Shown here piece after piece: positions 17,425-26,206 of a stretch of 32,099 nucleotides of DNA (its first letter is position 1; each line of letters begins with the position of its first letter). Under the pieces are notes generated by a model. That model saw nothing but the letters and a program-made list of their open reading frames with translations, had not been told where the DNA came from and did no database searches. A program made the translations under genes and the position numbers. This stretch comes from Candidatus Latescibacterota bacterium (GTDB lineage: Bacteria; Latescibacterota; MWCZ01), in NCBI GenBank assembly GCA_029547385.1, contig JAKPPK010000449.1:1-32099 (forward strand), written 5' to 3'.

Positions 17425-18671
17425 TCCGTGTCCTCTTTCACTTCTTCCTCGCCTTCCCTCAAGCGGCGCTGGCGGGAAAGGTTGAGAAGAAGTCCGGTCC
17501 CGGCAAGGTTGAGCACGAGGGAGGAACCTCCGTAACTGATAAATGGCAGCGGTAACCCGGTGGTCGGCATCAGTGCCGTCATTACGCCCATATTCAGCAA
17601 CGCGTACATCAGAATGTTCGCCGTGAGGCCCGTTGCAAGCAGGAATCGAAAAAGTGTCGGTTGTTGGTAAGCGATTCGAAGTCCGCGCCAGCCGAAAAGG
17701 CAAAAGAGCAGAACAACAGCAACCGTGCCTATGAACCCAAATTCCTCTCCGATTATCGGGAGGATCGAATCCGTATACGGTTCCGGCAGGAAGAAGTATT
17801 TCTGGATGCTTCTCCCGAGGCCCCTGCCGAGCAAACCGCCAGAACCCATGGCGACGAAGCCCTGCTGGATCTGATATCCCGTTTCGAGCCGCTTCAGTCT
17901 GTACGGCTCGATAATTATCAAGACGTACACGGCAAGCGCGACTGCACCCATTAAAGGCAGAATGTGTCGCATACGTATGTTGGCGACGAACATCATCACT
18001 CCGAACACGGAGGCCATTGCCACGGCTGTTCCGACATCTGGTTCGAGCACAATTATGCCCAGCGGTATGCAGATCAGTCCGATAAGCGGTAACACGCCGT
18101 CCTTGAGGCTTTCCAGCCTTTCCTGGTGTTTCGTCAAACGGTCAGCAAGGTAGAGAATCAGCGCGAATTTGACGATTTCCGACGGTTGCAGGGTCAATCC
18201 CAGAAGGTTTACCCAGCTTCGCGCGCCCTTGTATGCAACACTGAACAGGGCCGGCAACAAAAGGAGCGAAAAGGACGCAAATGCAAAATACGGGAAATAC
18301 TTCCGCACGCGATCCACCGGGACAAACAGGGCAGCGATAAGGCACAAAAGTCCTAGTGCCGCGCGCGTGACCTGCCGGACCATAAAGTGCGCCGGCCCAC
18401 CGAACTTTTCCGCGGCGATGACGCTGCTTGAGCTGTACACCATCGTTGCGCCGAAACCGACGATCATGATTGTGGCGGCCAGAAGGATGACGTCGAGCGG
18501 CTGAGAAGAACTGGCCAGGGCTTGTTCCGCCCCTTCGGCTTTGCCCGATCCAGCCGCTTCTCGGACGACCTGTTTGCGAGAGGCACCCGTGTCACCGAGG
18601 CGTTCGTGCACCCAGTTCAGGGAATTCGCGTCGATGAGTGGTGCTTCCACAGACGTTCTCTCCACGGTCAA
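17421..18671 (-). CDS. ftsW: Peptidoglycan polymerase FtsW (SEDS family)
   Basis: This 416-residue protein begins with an unusually long cytoplasmic N-terminus of about 57 residues, rich in charge and alanine. About ten membrane segments follow. SEDS hallmarks are visible: the periplasmic segment EPYTDSILPIIGEEFGFIG, the earlier ARSWVNLLGLTLQPSEIVK, and the C-terminal PLPFISYGGSS. FtsW polymerises lipid II at the septum with its partner FtsI. The frame starts at TTG 18669-18671, overlapping the murF stop as TTGA; GTG at 18665 is an equal alternative, since neither has a clear ribosome site. MraY and murD, usually between murF and ftsW, are absent. The N-terminal extension is atypical. Confidence 0.95.
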   Translation of the reverse strand: MTVERTSVEAPLIDANSLNWVHERLGDTGASRKQVVREAAGSGKAEGAEQALASSSQPLDVILLAATIMIVGFGATMVYSSSSVIAAEKFGGPAHFMVRQVTRAALGLLCLIAALFVPVDRVRKYFPYFAFASFSLLLLPALFSVAYKGARSWVNLLGLTLQPSEIVKFALILYLADRLTKHQERLESLKDGVLPLIGLICIPLGIIVLEPDVGTAVAMASVFGVMMFVANIRMRHILPLMGAVALAVYVLIIIEPYRLKRLETGYQIQQGFVAMGSGGLLGRGLGRSIQKYFFLPEPYTDSILPIIGEEFGFIGTVAVVLLFCLFGWRGLRIAYQQPTLFRFLLATGLTANILMYALLNMGVMTALMPTTGLPLPFISYGGSSLVLNLAGTGLLLNLSRQRRLREGEEEVKEDTE

Positions 18672-20047
18672 GAGAGTGCTTTCTGGAGATGGTCTATCAC
18701 CAACTCCATGTGCTCGCTGCGCGAACCTTTTACGAGAACGACATCACCTTCTCTGAGGTTATTCCTGAGCCACTCGGCGCACGCTTGCTGAGTCTCGAAT
18801 CCGGGTGTTTCTGAAGCGCCCGCGGATCGCGCTCCCTGTGCAATGATGTTGCCCAGTTCGCCGACAGTGATGAGGTTCACACCGAGTCCGGCGACGTACG
18901 AGCCGACTTCGCGGTGAAGAGCAAGGCTCTGTTCACCCAGTTCACGCATACCGCCCAGGACAGCTATTCTTCGGCCGCTCTTTCCCGGCTCAAGCGTCAT
19001 AAGGGTCTGCAAAGCGGCGCGGACAGAGGTGGGATTGGCATTGTACGCGTCATCCAACACGAGAACGCCACGAATCCAGAGCGATCTCATTCTCCTGTCC
19101 GCCGGTTCGGTGCGAGATATGCCGACGGCTGCCTCACCTGCCGGAATGCCGAGGGCATCGGCGGCGGCGATCGCAGCGAGCGCGTTGTACACCATATGCC
19201 GGCCGGGAATTCGCAACTGGACTTCCGAGCCGTTGACGACAAAGCTCCAGCACCCATCCTGGCCCTGCTGCAAGGCGGACGCTTTGAACGCGCAATCGCT
19301 TTCGATTCCAAACCACCGAATCGTCCCGTCCCATCTTCTCGCCCGAGCTACGAGACCCACGTCGTCGCGATTCAGTACCAGCATGCGGTCACCCGTAAGC
19401 GTACCGACCAGTTCCCATTTCGCGTCCACGAGAGCATCAAATGAGGGGAAGCTCTCCAGGTGGGCCTGTCCGGTGTTCGTGATGACGCCGACTGTCGCTT
19501 CTGCGATCGTTCCGAGGAGATGGATCTCGCCCGCGTGATTCATGCCCATTTCGACCACTGCGGCGCGGTGTTCCTCCGTTATCTCAAGAAGCGTCAGCGG
19601 AACGCCAAGGTGATTGTTAAGCGTGCCTTCAGTTCGCAGTACAGGACCGAGTCCCGCAAGCGCTGATGCGATGAACTCCTTGGTGGTCGTTTTGCCGTTC
19701 GAGCCAGTCACTGCGACCACCGGTATGGCGAATTTCCTTCTGTGGGCACGTGCCAGTTTCTGAAGTGCGGCAACCGGGTCATCGACGGTGATGAGCGTAT
19801 AGATATCCCATTCGCGCAGATGGGCTTCCACCTTTCTCCGATCTACCAGTGCAGCTCTCGCCCCTTTCGCGAACGCATCCCCGACGAAACGATGCCCGTC
19901 GTTCGTCTGCGTCGTAACGGCGACGAAGAGATCTCCCTTGTTCACTCGGCGGCTGTCAATCGAGACGCCGGTTACGGGTCCCTGACTGCCATTGAGCACC
20001 GTGCCGCCAGTGATCTCGGCTATCTGTTCCGGGCTGTACGCGTCCAC
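18668..20047 (-). CDS. murF: UDP-MurNAc-tripeptide--D-alanyl-D-alanine ligase MurF
   Basis: This 459-residue Mur ligase adds the D-Ala-D-Ala dipeptide to complete the pentapeptide precursor in the cytoplasm. The N-terminal UDP-binding domain ends near residue 100. The ATP loop VTGSNGKTTTKE lies near 113-124, with the MurF signature LNNHLGVPLTLL and the EMGMNHAGEI segment after it. The C-terminal domain carries LDDAYNANPTSV and LGGMRELGEQS, both characteristic of MurF. The start is GTG at 20045-20047, behind GGAAGGAAA. The gene is 18 bases downstream of murE. Confidence 0.97.
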   Translation of the reverse strand: MDAYSPEQIAEITGGTVLNGSQGPVTGVSIDSRRVNKGDLFVAVTTQTNDGHRFVGDAFAKGARAALVDRRKVEAHLREWDIYTLITVDDPVAALQKLARAHRRKFAIPVVAVTGSNGKTTTKEFIASALAGLGPVLRTEGTLNNHLGVPLTLLEITEEHRAAVVEMGMNHAGEIHLLGTIAEATVGVITNTGQAHLESFPSFDALVDAKWELVGTLTGDRMLVLNRDDVGLVARARRWDGTIRWFGIESDCAFKASALQQGQDGCWSFVVNGSEVQLRIPGRHMVYNALAAIAAADALGIPAGEAAVGISRTEPADRRMRSLWIRGVLVLDDAYNANPTSVRAALQTLMTLEPGKSGRRIAVLGGMRELGEQSLALHREVGSYVAGLGVNLITVGELGNIIAQGARSAGASETPGFETQQACAEWLRNNLREGDVVLVKGSRSEHMELVIDHLQKALS

Positions 20048-20065
20048 GGGATATGTTTCCTTCCA

Positions 20066-21571
20066 TTACGGCTTTTTGATGGTTTTCCCGGCCAATTCCT
20101 CGAGAGCGGCGCGTGCCTCCAATCGGTCGTCGAAGGGGTACCGGACGCCCTGGATTTCCTGATACGGTTCGTGCCCCTTGCCCGCGATAACGACAATGTC
20201 TCCTCGCCGCGCAACCGAAATCGCGTGCCTGATCGCTGCTTTCCTGGATTCTATGCGTTCGAAAGTGCGACCTTTCGGCACGCCTTCGGAAATCGCGTCC
20301 AGGATGGCCTCCGGGTCTTCAGAACGAGGGTTGTCCGAGGTGAATACGCAGACGTCCGCGATCTCCGAAGCTATTCGTCCCATAACCGGTCGTTTGAACG
20401 GGTCGCGATCTCCACCGCAGCCGACAACGCAGATCACGCGTCCCATGTTTCCCGTCATGGACCGTGCTGCCATCAGGACGTTTTCCAGCGCATCAGGTGT
20501 GTGGGCATAATCCACAATGACCGCGAAGTCTTGACCCGCCTGAACTGGCTCGAATCGACCCGGCGCGGGCGTAGCGTCTTTCAACCCCCTCGCTATTTCT
20601 TCCGGCGCGAGCCCGAGCGCCAGCCCCGTTCCGATTGCAGCCATTGCGTTGGCGACGTTGAACCTTCCCGCAAGCGGCATTTCCAGCGTGATGGTTCCCT
20701 GCGGCAACTTCACTCTGCCTTTTATCCAGGGCAAATCCGCCACTTCCAAGGGATGGATATCGGCAGAAGGCGAGAATCCGTACGTAAGAACTTTCGCAGC
20801 CGTGCGTCCAACGAGCTTTTGACCATGTCGGTCGTCGATGTTGATTACTGCGGTACTCGACGGTGCCAGATCCTCAAAAAGACGCGCCTTTGCGCGGAAG
20901 TATTCATCAAGTGATCCGTGGAAATCCAGGTGGTCCGTAGTCAGGTTCGTGAACACCGCGACTCTGAAGCTCAGACCCCAGACCCTGTCGAGAGCCAGGC
21001 CGTGTGACGATACCTCCATCGCCGTAAGCGTTGAACCGGCATCGTTCAGTGCTTTCAGAAGTCGGCGCAGTTCGTGCGCCTCTGGTGTGGTGTTCCATGC
21101 CGTGTCGAACGGGAAGTCCTCACCGCGGAGAGTTGCACCGAGCGTTCCTATGGTGGAAGGAACAAAGCCACCGGCAGCGCCGACCGAGCCAACAAGGCGC
21201 ACAGTTGTGGTTTTTCCATTAGTGCCTGTGACGCCTACCAGCGCTGTGTTCCTGTCGGCGTTCCCGTACCAGGCACTGGCCACGACTGCAAGCGCTCTCC
21301 GGACATCGGGAACCACGATCTGAGGTACCGCAAGCCCCTCGATTCGGACTGGTGTAAGCACTGCGGAAGCTCCCCGCTCACACGCGTGCGCGGCGAACCT
21401 CCACCCATCGACCTTCGTCCCGGGTAATGCACAGAAAAGGGCTCCTTCGCGAGCCGTGCGCGAGTCAGTAACGATGCACGTCAGCGGCCGGTCACCTGCA
21501 CTGCCGCTGAAAAAAAGGCTGCCCGGAACGGTGTCCGCAATGGCCTTTGCAGTCCACGGTGCACCCGTCAC
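20066..21571 (-). CDS. murE: UDP-MurNAc-L-Ala-D-Glu--meso-diaminopimelate ligase MurE
   Basis: This 501-residue cytoplasmic Mur ligase adds the third peptide residue. The N-terminal domain has TDSRTAREGALF. The ATP loop GTNGKTTT lies at 116-123, followed by EVSSHGLALDRV and NLTTDHLDFHGS. The third domain has DYAHTPDALENVL and, decisively, DNPRSEDP, the DNPR motif that selects meso-diaminopimelate rather than lysine. The wall is therefore predicted to be of the DAP type. The start is GTG at 21569-21571, overlapping the ftsI stop as GTGA. Length and order are normal for the family. Confidence 0.97.
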   Translation of the reverse strand: MTGAPWTAKAIADTVPGSLFFSGSAGDRPLTCIVTDSRTAREGALFCALPGTKVDGWRFAAHACERGASAVLTPVRIEGLAVPQIVVPDVRRALAVVASAWYGNADRNTALVGVTGTNGKTTTVRLVGSVGAAGGFVPSTIGTLGATLRGEDFPFDTAWNTTPEAHELRRLLKALNDAGSTLTAMEVSSHGLALDRVWGLSFRVAVFTNLTTDHLDFHGSLDEYFRAKARLFEDLAPSSTAVINIDDRHGQKLVGRTAAKVLTYGFSPSADIHPLEVADLPWIKGRVKLPQGTITLEMPLAGRFNVANAMAAIGTGLALGLAPEEIARGLKDATPAPGRFEPVQAGQDFAVIVDYAHTPDALENVLMAARSMTGNMGRVICVVGCGGDRDPFKRPVMGRIASEIADVCVFTSDNPRSEDPEAILDAISEGVPKGRTFERIESRKAAIRHAISVARRGDIVVIAGKGHEPYQEIQGVRYPFDDRLEARAALEELAGKTIKKP

Positions 21572-24036
21572 TGGCTTCGTCCCCGTCGGATTATCGGTGC
21601 GCCTGGTGACGTCGGCTTTGACGCCACGTCGCTTGCGTCGATCATCACAACATCCGCGTCATCCACGCTCGCCTCTGGCTCCTGGCGTTCCTCAGAAGGA
21701 GTTTCCCGACCATCTGGTTCCAACATCGCGCCCGCTGTTCCGAGAGCTCGTTGGCATCGCAGCACGACGGTACAGCCGGGTTCGGGAAGCGTACCCGGCG
21801 CAGGTTCCTGAGCAATAACGATTCCGCTGCCTTCCCATCGGGGAACAAAACCCGCGGCTGAGAGGGTTGCTACCGCCTGCCGCACCGGCGTTCCCGTCAC
21901 GTCCGGCAATACGTTGGCAAGTCCCTCACGTTCGGCAAGCGTCAGAAACGCGGGTCGGTTCGGCGAGACACGGCAATCCGGCGGTGGCCATTGCGACACT
22001 ACCACGGAACCACGACCGGAACGGCGAACCGGAATTCCAAGCGACGCCAATCGGGCAGTAGCGCCGATTTCCGACATGCCGACAACCTCCGGCATTCGTG
22101 GGTAGACGGCATCAGAAGGTCTTTGCAAAACAGCCGCGTCGCGGTTGATGATCCGGGTCATGATGTTTTTGAACACGGGTCCGGCGACCGTGGCCCCGTA
22201 ATAGCTACCCTGGGGCTTCGTGACAGAAACCACACAGACGAGACGCGGGTCCATGTCCGGGAGGAACCCGATGAACGAGGCGATGTAGGCGCCCCGCTCG
22301 TACCCACGCCGCCCGGCTGCCGCCATCTGCGCGGTCCCGGTCTTACCTCCGACGCGTACGCCGGGGATCGCGGCTTTCTTCCCAGTACCTTTTTCAACCA
22401 CGCCGCAGAGCATGTTCACCATGGAATCCGCTACTGCCGCCGGAATGACCTGTCTCACCTTTCTGGGTTCAAAAGCGTGGATGATTTTCCCATCGGGAGT
22501 CGTTATTCTTTCGACCACGCGGGGCGCCATGAGTACTCCGCCGTTCACTATCGCACCGTACGCCACGGCCATTTGCAGCGCGGTAACACCCACCTCCTGA
22601 CCCATTGCGATTGTCGCATGTGTCCGCGCTGACCAGCGCGACGGCCGCGCAAGTAATCCCCGTGTCTCACCGGGGAGGTCCACGTTCGTCACGGAACCGA
22701 GCCCGAACGCACGCATGTACCCATAAAACGTCTCGGACGATATGCGCTGGGAAATCTTTATCGTTCCTACGTTCGAAGAGTGTGCGATGACACCCCGGAC
22801 GTCCAGAACGCCGTTGGGGTGGCTATCGCGAATCATCCCTCCGGCGACACTTATACGTCCCCCCTGGCAATCGATCATGTCGTCCGGTGTGACCTTTCCC
22901 TCGGCCATCGCCGCAGACACGGTTATCGCCTTGAACATGGAACCGGGTTCGTACGGGTCCGTGATGGCACGGTTCCGTCGAAGCGCTCCGTTCCTCGTCT
23001 GGGAGGACTCATCGGGATTGTAGGTAGGCACGTTTGCCATTGCTCGGATCGCGCCGGTTGATGCTTCGTAAAGGACCGCCAACCCCCCGGCAGCATGCAA
23101 GGAATCCACCATTTTGGAAAGCTCTTGCTCTACAATGGCCTGGTAGTCGGCGTCAATGGTGAGCGTGAGGTCGTTTCCGTGCACAGGTGGCATAAGCGGC
23201 TGGGCCGTGTTCGGGACTTGTTCTCCAAGCCCGTCCACAAGCGAAATCATCCACCCGTCTTTCCCGCGCAACTGCTGGTTGTAGAGCGCCTCGAGACCCT
23301 CGCCCCCGACATTGTCTATGGAAACGTGCCCCAGAACCTGTCCGGCGAGTCCCCCGAGCGGATGTTTTCTTTTGGTGACTGGGTGAATCGTCATCGCGTG
23401 GGGTGCAAGCGCGAATATCCGCTGCGCCTGATCCGTTTCAATATTCCGTGCTACCCACGCGAACGCTCGTCCGGGTTTGGAGATTCTCTGGTATATTCGC
23501 TGTGCCGGCTCTCCAGATACTTCGGACACCCTTTCCGAAAGCAGTTTCATCTCCGTGAGTTTGCGTGGGTTCACGGAGACGGAAGCTGCTGCAAGACTTA
23601 CCGCAAGGTCGCGCCCGGTTCGATCGGTAATCTTCCCTCGCCTCGCGGCAAGGGTAATCTGCCGTTCTTGCTGTCCGGCCGCCTTCGCAAGGTATTTCTC
23701 ATGGTCAAGAATCTGGATCTTGACGAGGCGACTCGTGATCGCCCCCAATCCGAGGAGCCACAGAATTCCGACAATCACCAGCCGGATGGTGTGAGCCCTC
23801 TGTGCAGGGCCGTCGTACGGTCTGTATTTCGGTTCGAGAGGCGGGGTTTGTCCGGGAGCGGTTACGAAATCGGGGCGAGGGGGATTCGCCTCCACCGGTG
23901 CGGTTCTCAGCTCTCCGGGAAACGGCAGACCCGGCCGTTTATGGTCGGTATCCGGCGGCGGAACGCGCCGACGGACGGCCGACGCCTCGAGTGCAACATC
24001 CCGTTCCAGACCAGGTTCATGTTGCGTTGTTGGCAT
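21568..24036 (-). CDS. ftsI: Septal peptidoglycan transpeptidase FtsI (class B PBP with two PASTA domains)
   Basis: This 822-residue membrane transpeptidase cross-links septal peptidoglycan with FtsW. A proline-rich cytoplasmic extension of about 80 residues precedes one membrane helix (about 84-101). The class B dimerisation/pedestal domain follows, then the transpeptidase domain with S366-x-x-K369 in EPGSMFK, S420-S-N422 and K565-T-G567. After it come two PASTA-like repeats (about 645-702 and 705-763) and an acidic tail of about 60 residues ending in RRGRSQ. PASTA domains are common in Gram-positive PBPs and in several Gram-negative-type phyla, and usually bind muropeptide or the PBP itself. 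The ATG is at 24034-24036, 55 bases after ftsL. The long N- and C-terminal extensions are unusual compared with Escherichia coli FtsI (588 residues). Confidence 0.96.
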   Translation of the reverse strand: MPTTQHEPGLERDVALEASAVRRRVPPPDTDHKRPGLPFPGELRTAPVEANPPRPDFVTAPGQTPPLEPKYRPYDGPAQRAHTIRLVIVGILWLLGLGAITSRLVKIQILDHEKYLAKAAGQQERQITLAARRGKITDRTGRDLAVSLAAASVSVNPRKLTEMKLLSERVSEVSGEPAQRIYQRISKPGRAFAWVARNIETDQAQRIFALAPHAMTIHPVTKRKHPLGGLAGQVLGHVSIDNVGGEGLEALYNQQLRGKDGWMISLVDGLGEQVPNTAQPLMPPVHGNDLTLTIDADYQAIVEQELSKMVDSLHAAGGLAVLYEASTGAIRAMANVPTYNPDESSQTRNGALRRNRAITDPYEPGSMFKAITVSAAMAEGKVTPDDMIDCQGGRISVAGGMIRDSHPNGVLDVRGVIAHSSNVGTIKISQRISSETFYGYMRAFGLGSVTNVDLPGETRGLLARPSRWSARTHATIAMGQEVGVTALQMAVAYGAIVNGGVLMAPRVVERITTPDGKIIHAFEPRKVRQVIPAAVADSMVNMLCGVVEKGTGKKAAIPGVRVGGKTGTAQMAAAGRRGYERGAYIASFIGFLPDMDPRLVCVVSVTKPQGSYYGATVAGPVFKNIMTRIINRDAAVLQRPSDAVYPRMPEVVGMSEIGATARLASLGIPVRRSGRGSVVVSQWPPPDCRVSPNRPAFLTLAEREGLANVLPDVTGTPVRQAVATLSAAGFVPRWEGSGIVIAQEPAPGTLPEPGCTVVLRCQRALGTAGAMLEPDGRETPSEERQEPEASVDDADVVMIDASDVASKPTSPGAPIIRRGRSQ

Positions 24037-24091
24037 CGGTTCCGCCTTGTGGTATCCCGAAAAGCATTGTGTGCCCTACTGCAGCCGCGGT

Positions 24092-24457
24092 TTATTGCCC
24101 CGACGACGATCGAGAGCGCATCGCACGCAAAATCTCTGTTCCTGTTGCCCTGCACTCCGCCAACGAGTCCGGAGACCCGAGCGACCCGATTGCAGGCACG
24201 TCGACCGGTGGCGTCGTGGGCTCCACGAGCCCCAACCGTTCGCTCACGATATCCTTGATCCTTGCCGCGTGAGAGAGGGCAGTCGCGCGGGCGCGCAGCT
24301 TGTCCTGTTCATCCAGCAACTCCCTCCGTTCCGCGCGCAATTGCTCCAGGCGCAGGGCAAGTTGGCGTGAGTGCCAACCTTTCCACACGAATGCGATCAT
24401 CGTCGCGACGGCCAGCACCACGATGGCTGCGCCCCAGAACAGATTGTGAGCTCTCAC
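24092..24457 (-). CDS. ftsL: Cell division protein FtsL
   Basis: This 121-residue bitopic protein has a short N-terminus and one membrane helix (about residues 8-27). A coiled-coil-like stretch of leucine, arginine and glutamate follows (about 30-62), then IKDIVSERLGLVEPTTPP, the end that typifies FtsL. It would pair with FtsB and FtsQ and activate FtsW/FtsI. I chose GTG 24455-24457, which overlaps the rsmH stop as GTGA; the longer frame to 24580 would overlap rsmH by 127 bases. The gene sits between rsmH and ftsI, as in most dcw operons. Confidence 0.87.
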   Translation of the reverse strand: MRAHNLFWGAAIVVLAVATMIAFVWKGWHSRQLALRLEQLRAERRELLDEQDKLRARATALSHAARIKDIVSERLGLVEPTTPPVDVPAIGSLGSPDSLAECRATGTEILRAMRSRSSSGQ

Positions 24458-25383
24458 AATCGCTCCGCCACGCGCATACGCGCGCTTCTCGAACGCGAAT
24501 TCCCCGCGATTTCTTCTGCCGTCGGCATGACTGCCCGGCGTGTAATGGCCCTCATCCGGGGAACGTGTCCGCACCGGCATTCAGGCACGGTCGGCGGACA
24601 AATGCAACCTTGGGTTTCCATTCGCATCCATGCCTTCACCGACCTGTCTTCGAGTGAGTGATACGAGATCACCACGAGTCTTCCGCCACGTTCAAGCAGG
24701 TCCGGCACAAGTCCCAGTACCCGGTTCAATGAAGCCAGCTCGTCGTTCACCGCGATTCTGAGCGCCTGAAACACGCGCGAAAGTGTCTTTTCCGGATGTG
24801 TTCCTCGCCGGCCTATCGCCTCCACGAGGTCCGAGGTGGTTGCCAAAGGCCGGCGGCTCCTCCGCTGGAAGATCGATCGGGCGATGGATTTGGCGTGCGG
24901 CTCCTCGCCGAAAACGCGAAAGAGACGCGCAAGCTCCGGTTCTGGCCACTCGTTCACAATGGTGGCCGCCGCAGTTTCCGTGTCAGGTCCCATGCGCATA
25001 TCTATGGGTCCTTCCGACCGATAGCTGAACCCGCGTTCCGGTTGGTCGAGTTGTCGCGACGACACTCCTAGGTCAAACAGCATCCCGGAAATGGGCCCAA
25101 GCTTCGCATTTTCAACGAGTTCATCGAGCCGCGCAAACGATGCCCGCACGAAAATGACGCGGTCTTTGTACTGGTTGAGGCGATCCGCCGCGCGTTCGAG
25201 AGCCTCCGGATCCCTGTCTATGGCCAGAAGCCGACCGCCTCCGGCCAGCCGCTCACAAATCTTCTCTGCGTGCCCGCCGTCACCTACGGTTGCATCGACG
25301 TAGGTGCCGTCATTTCGCCAGACAAGTGCCTCGACCGCCTGATCTGCCAGCACCGGCACGTGCCACCGATAATGTTCCGGCAT
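24454..25383 (-). CDS. rsmH: 16S rRNA m4C1402 methyltransferase RsmH (MraW)
   Basis: This 309-residue SAM-dependent enzyme methylates N4 of C1402 in 16S rRNA at the ribosomal P site. The SAM motif is DATVGDGGHAE. FDLGVSSRQLDQPERGFSY and DMRMGP, the classic MraW segments, follow, with QALRIAVNDEL and ISYHSLEDR near the C-terminus. The ATG at 25381-25383 is preferred; an upstream TTG at 25392 would overlap the mraZ stop as TTGA. Its stop overlaps the ftsL start. It is second in the dcw operon, directly after mraZ. Confidence 0.97.
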   Translation of the reverse strand: MPEHYRWHVPVLADQAVEALVWRNDGTYVDATVGDGGHAEKICERLAGGGRLLAIDRDPEALERAADRLNQYKDRVIFVRASFARLDELVENAKLGPISGMLFDLGVSSRQLDQPERGFSYRSEGPIDMRMGPDTETAAATIVNEWPEPELARLFRVFGEEPHAKSIARSIFQRRSRRPLATTSDLVEAIGRRGTHPEKTLSRVFQALRIAVNDELASLNRVLGLVPDLLERGGRLVVISYHSLEDRSVKAWMRMETQGCICPPTVPECRCGHVPRMRAITRRAVMPTAEEIAGNSRSRSARMRVAERL

Positions 25384-25388
25384 ACGGA

Positions 25389-25892
25389 TCAACCGCTCTG
25401 TCGGTTCTGACGGAACGAGACGAGGTTCCGCATATTCTGTTCAAAAGAGTTTTCAGCGGCTGCTATCGCCGCTTCGTAGCGATCAGGGTTCCAGATTTCG
25501 ATCCGATAGGTGACGCCGACAAATAACGCTTCCGACCTGATGTCAACTGCTTTCAGCAGGTACGCCGGGATGGAAATGCGACCTTGACCATCCAGCCTGG
25601 CTTCGCACGCGTGAGACGTCATGACGCGGATTTCGTTGCGCTTCTCAAACGACCGTGCATCGTTAAGCGCGAGCTCCCACTGCTCCGCGAGATTTTGCCA
25701 CGTGTCGAGAGGATACGCGAAAAGGCACCCGTCCAACCCGCGCGTGACGTAAAGAGTCCCCTGCGACTCAGGAAGCATGGCTTTGCGGATGGCACGAGGG
25801 ACCTGGATCCGTCCCTGCGCATCCACGACGTGACGGTAGTTGCCGACGAAGCTGGCCTGTCGCCGAACAACTCCGAGTGGACCGGTTGCCAT
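25389..25892 (-). CDS. mraZ: Transcriptional regulator MraZ
   Basis: This 167-residue protein is built from two AbrB/SpoVT-like domains. The first holds NYRHVVDAQGRIQVPRAIRK, split around its conserved D-x-x-GR, and the second holds CEARLDGQGRISIPAYLL. MraZ proteins form a ring and bind short G-rich boxes upstream of their own operon, repressing the dcw genes. The ATG at 25890-25892 has AGGA seven bases upstream. The protein is slightly longer than the usual 140-155 residues because of an N-terminal stretch and a polar tail. A promoter with phased boxes lies just upstream, consistent with autoregulation. Confidence 0.95.
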   Translation of the reverse strand: MATGPLGVVRRQASFVGNYRHVVDAQGRIQVPRAIRKAMLPESQGTLYVTRGLDGCLFAYPLDTWQNLAEQWELALNDARSFEKRNEIRVMTSHACEARLDGQGRISIPAYLLKAVDIRSEALFVGVTYRIEIWNPDRYEAAIAAAENSFEQNMRNLVSFRQNRQSG

Positions 25893-25974
25893 GAGTTTGT
25901 CCTGTTCACAGGGGTGGGGCAGTTCGGGTTGCCGGATGTGCGCGCCCCTTATGGGAACCGAATTCAGCCAATTC

Positions 25975-25999
25975 TCCCCTAAATGCCCCTGCTCACCAC
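25975..25999 (-). promoter_or_regulatory. MraZ-like operator: G-rich boxes every 10 bases
   Basis: On the minus strand GTGGT (25999-25995), GGGGC (25989-25985) and GGGGA (25979-25975) repeat with a 10-base period, and a weaker GGCTG follows at the next step. Known MraZ sites are several TGGG/GTGGG-type pentamers separated by 5 bases, which this matches in spacing and G content but not perfectly in sequence. The boxes start right after the -10 hexamer, so a bound MraZ ring would cover the transcription start. Confidence 0.55.
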
Positions 26000-26000
26000 T

Positions 26001-26029
26001 AGGATATGCACGCAAATAGTTTCCGTCAA
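26001..26029 (-). promoter_or_regulatory. Main dcw operon promoter
   Basis: Read on the minus strand, TTGACG (26029-26024) is followed by a 17-base spacer and TATCCT (26006-26001). These match the sigma-70 consensus at 5 of 6 and 4 of 6 positions. An A-tract (26050-26042 on the minus strand) lies upstream of the -35 where an UP element would be. The promoter is about 110 bases before mraZ. Confidence 0.7.
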
Positions 26030-26206
26030 GATGCTAAGGAGTTTTTTTTTGCCTCAGGAAGGAGTGTTCTGTTTTTAATCTTTAAAAAACAACGTATTAC
26101 AGGCTCAAGTGATTTTTCGGATTCGTTGCTCGGATAGGAAGGGAGGAGCGGCAGGATCGATGTTTAAGAGGCGGAGGGGAGGGAGCGGCGGCCAGTGATC
26201 GAGGAA

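Larger units (their letters stand above)
25893..26206. other. Intergenic control region between ccmD-like gene and mraZ
   Basis: No gene is seen. The left third (25893-26029) holds the mraZ promoter and operator, and AT-rich DNA (26040-26096) lies just upstream of it. The rest (26097-26206) is purine-biased on the plus strand. No convincing terminator for the secA-ccmC transcript is visible, so read-through into the dcw operon is possible. Confidence 0.6.

Noticed and set aside
26042-26050. T-run on the plus strand as a terminator
   Set aside because: No stem precedes it; it fits better as an A-tract upstream of the mraZ promoter.
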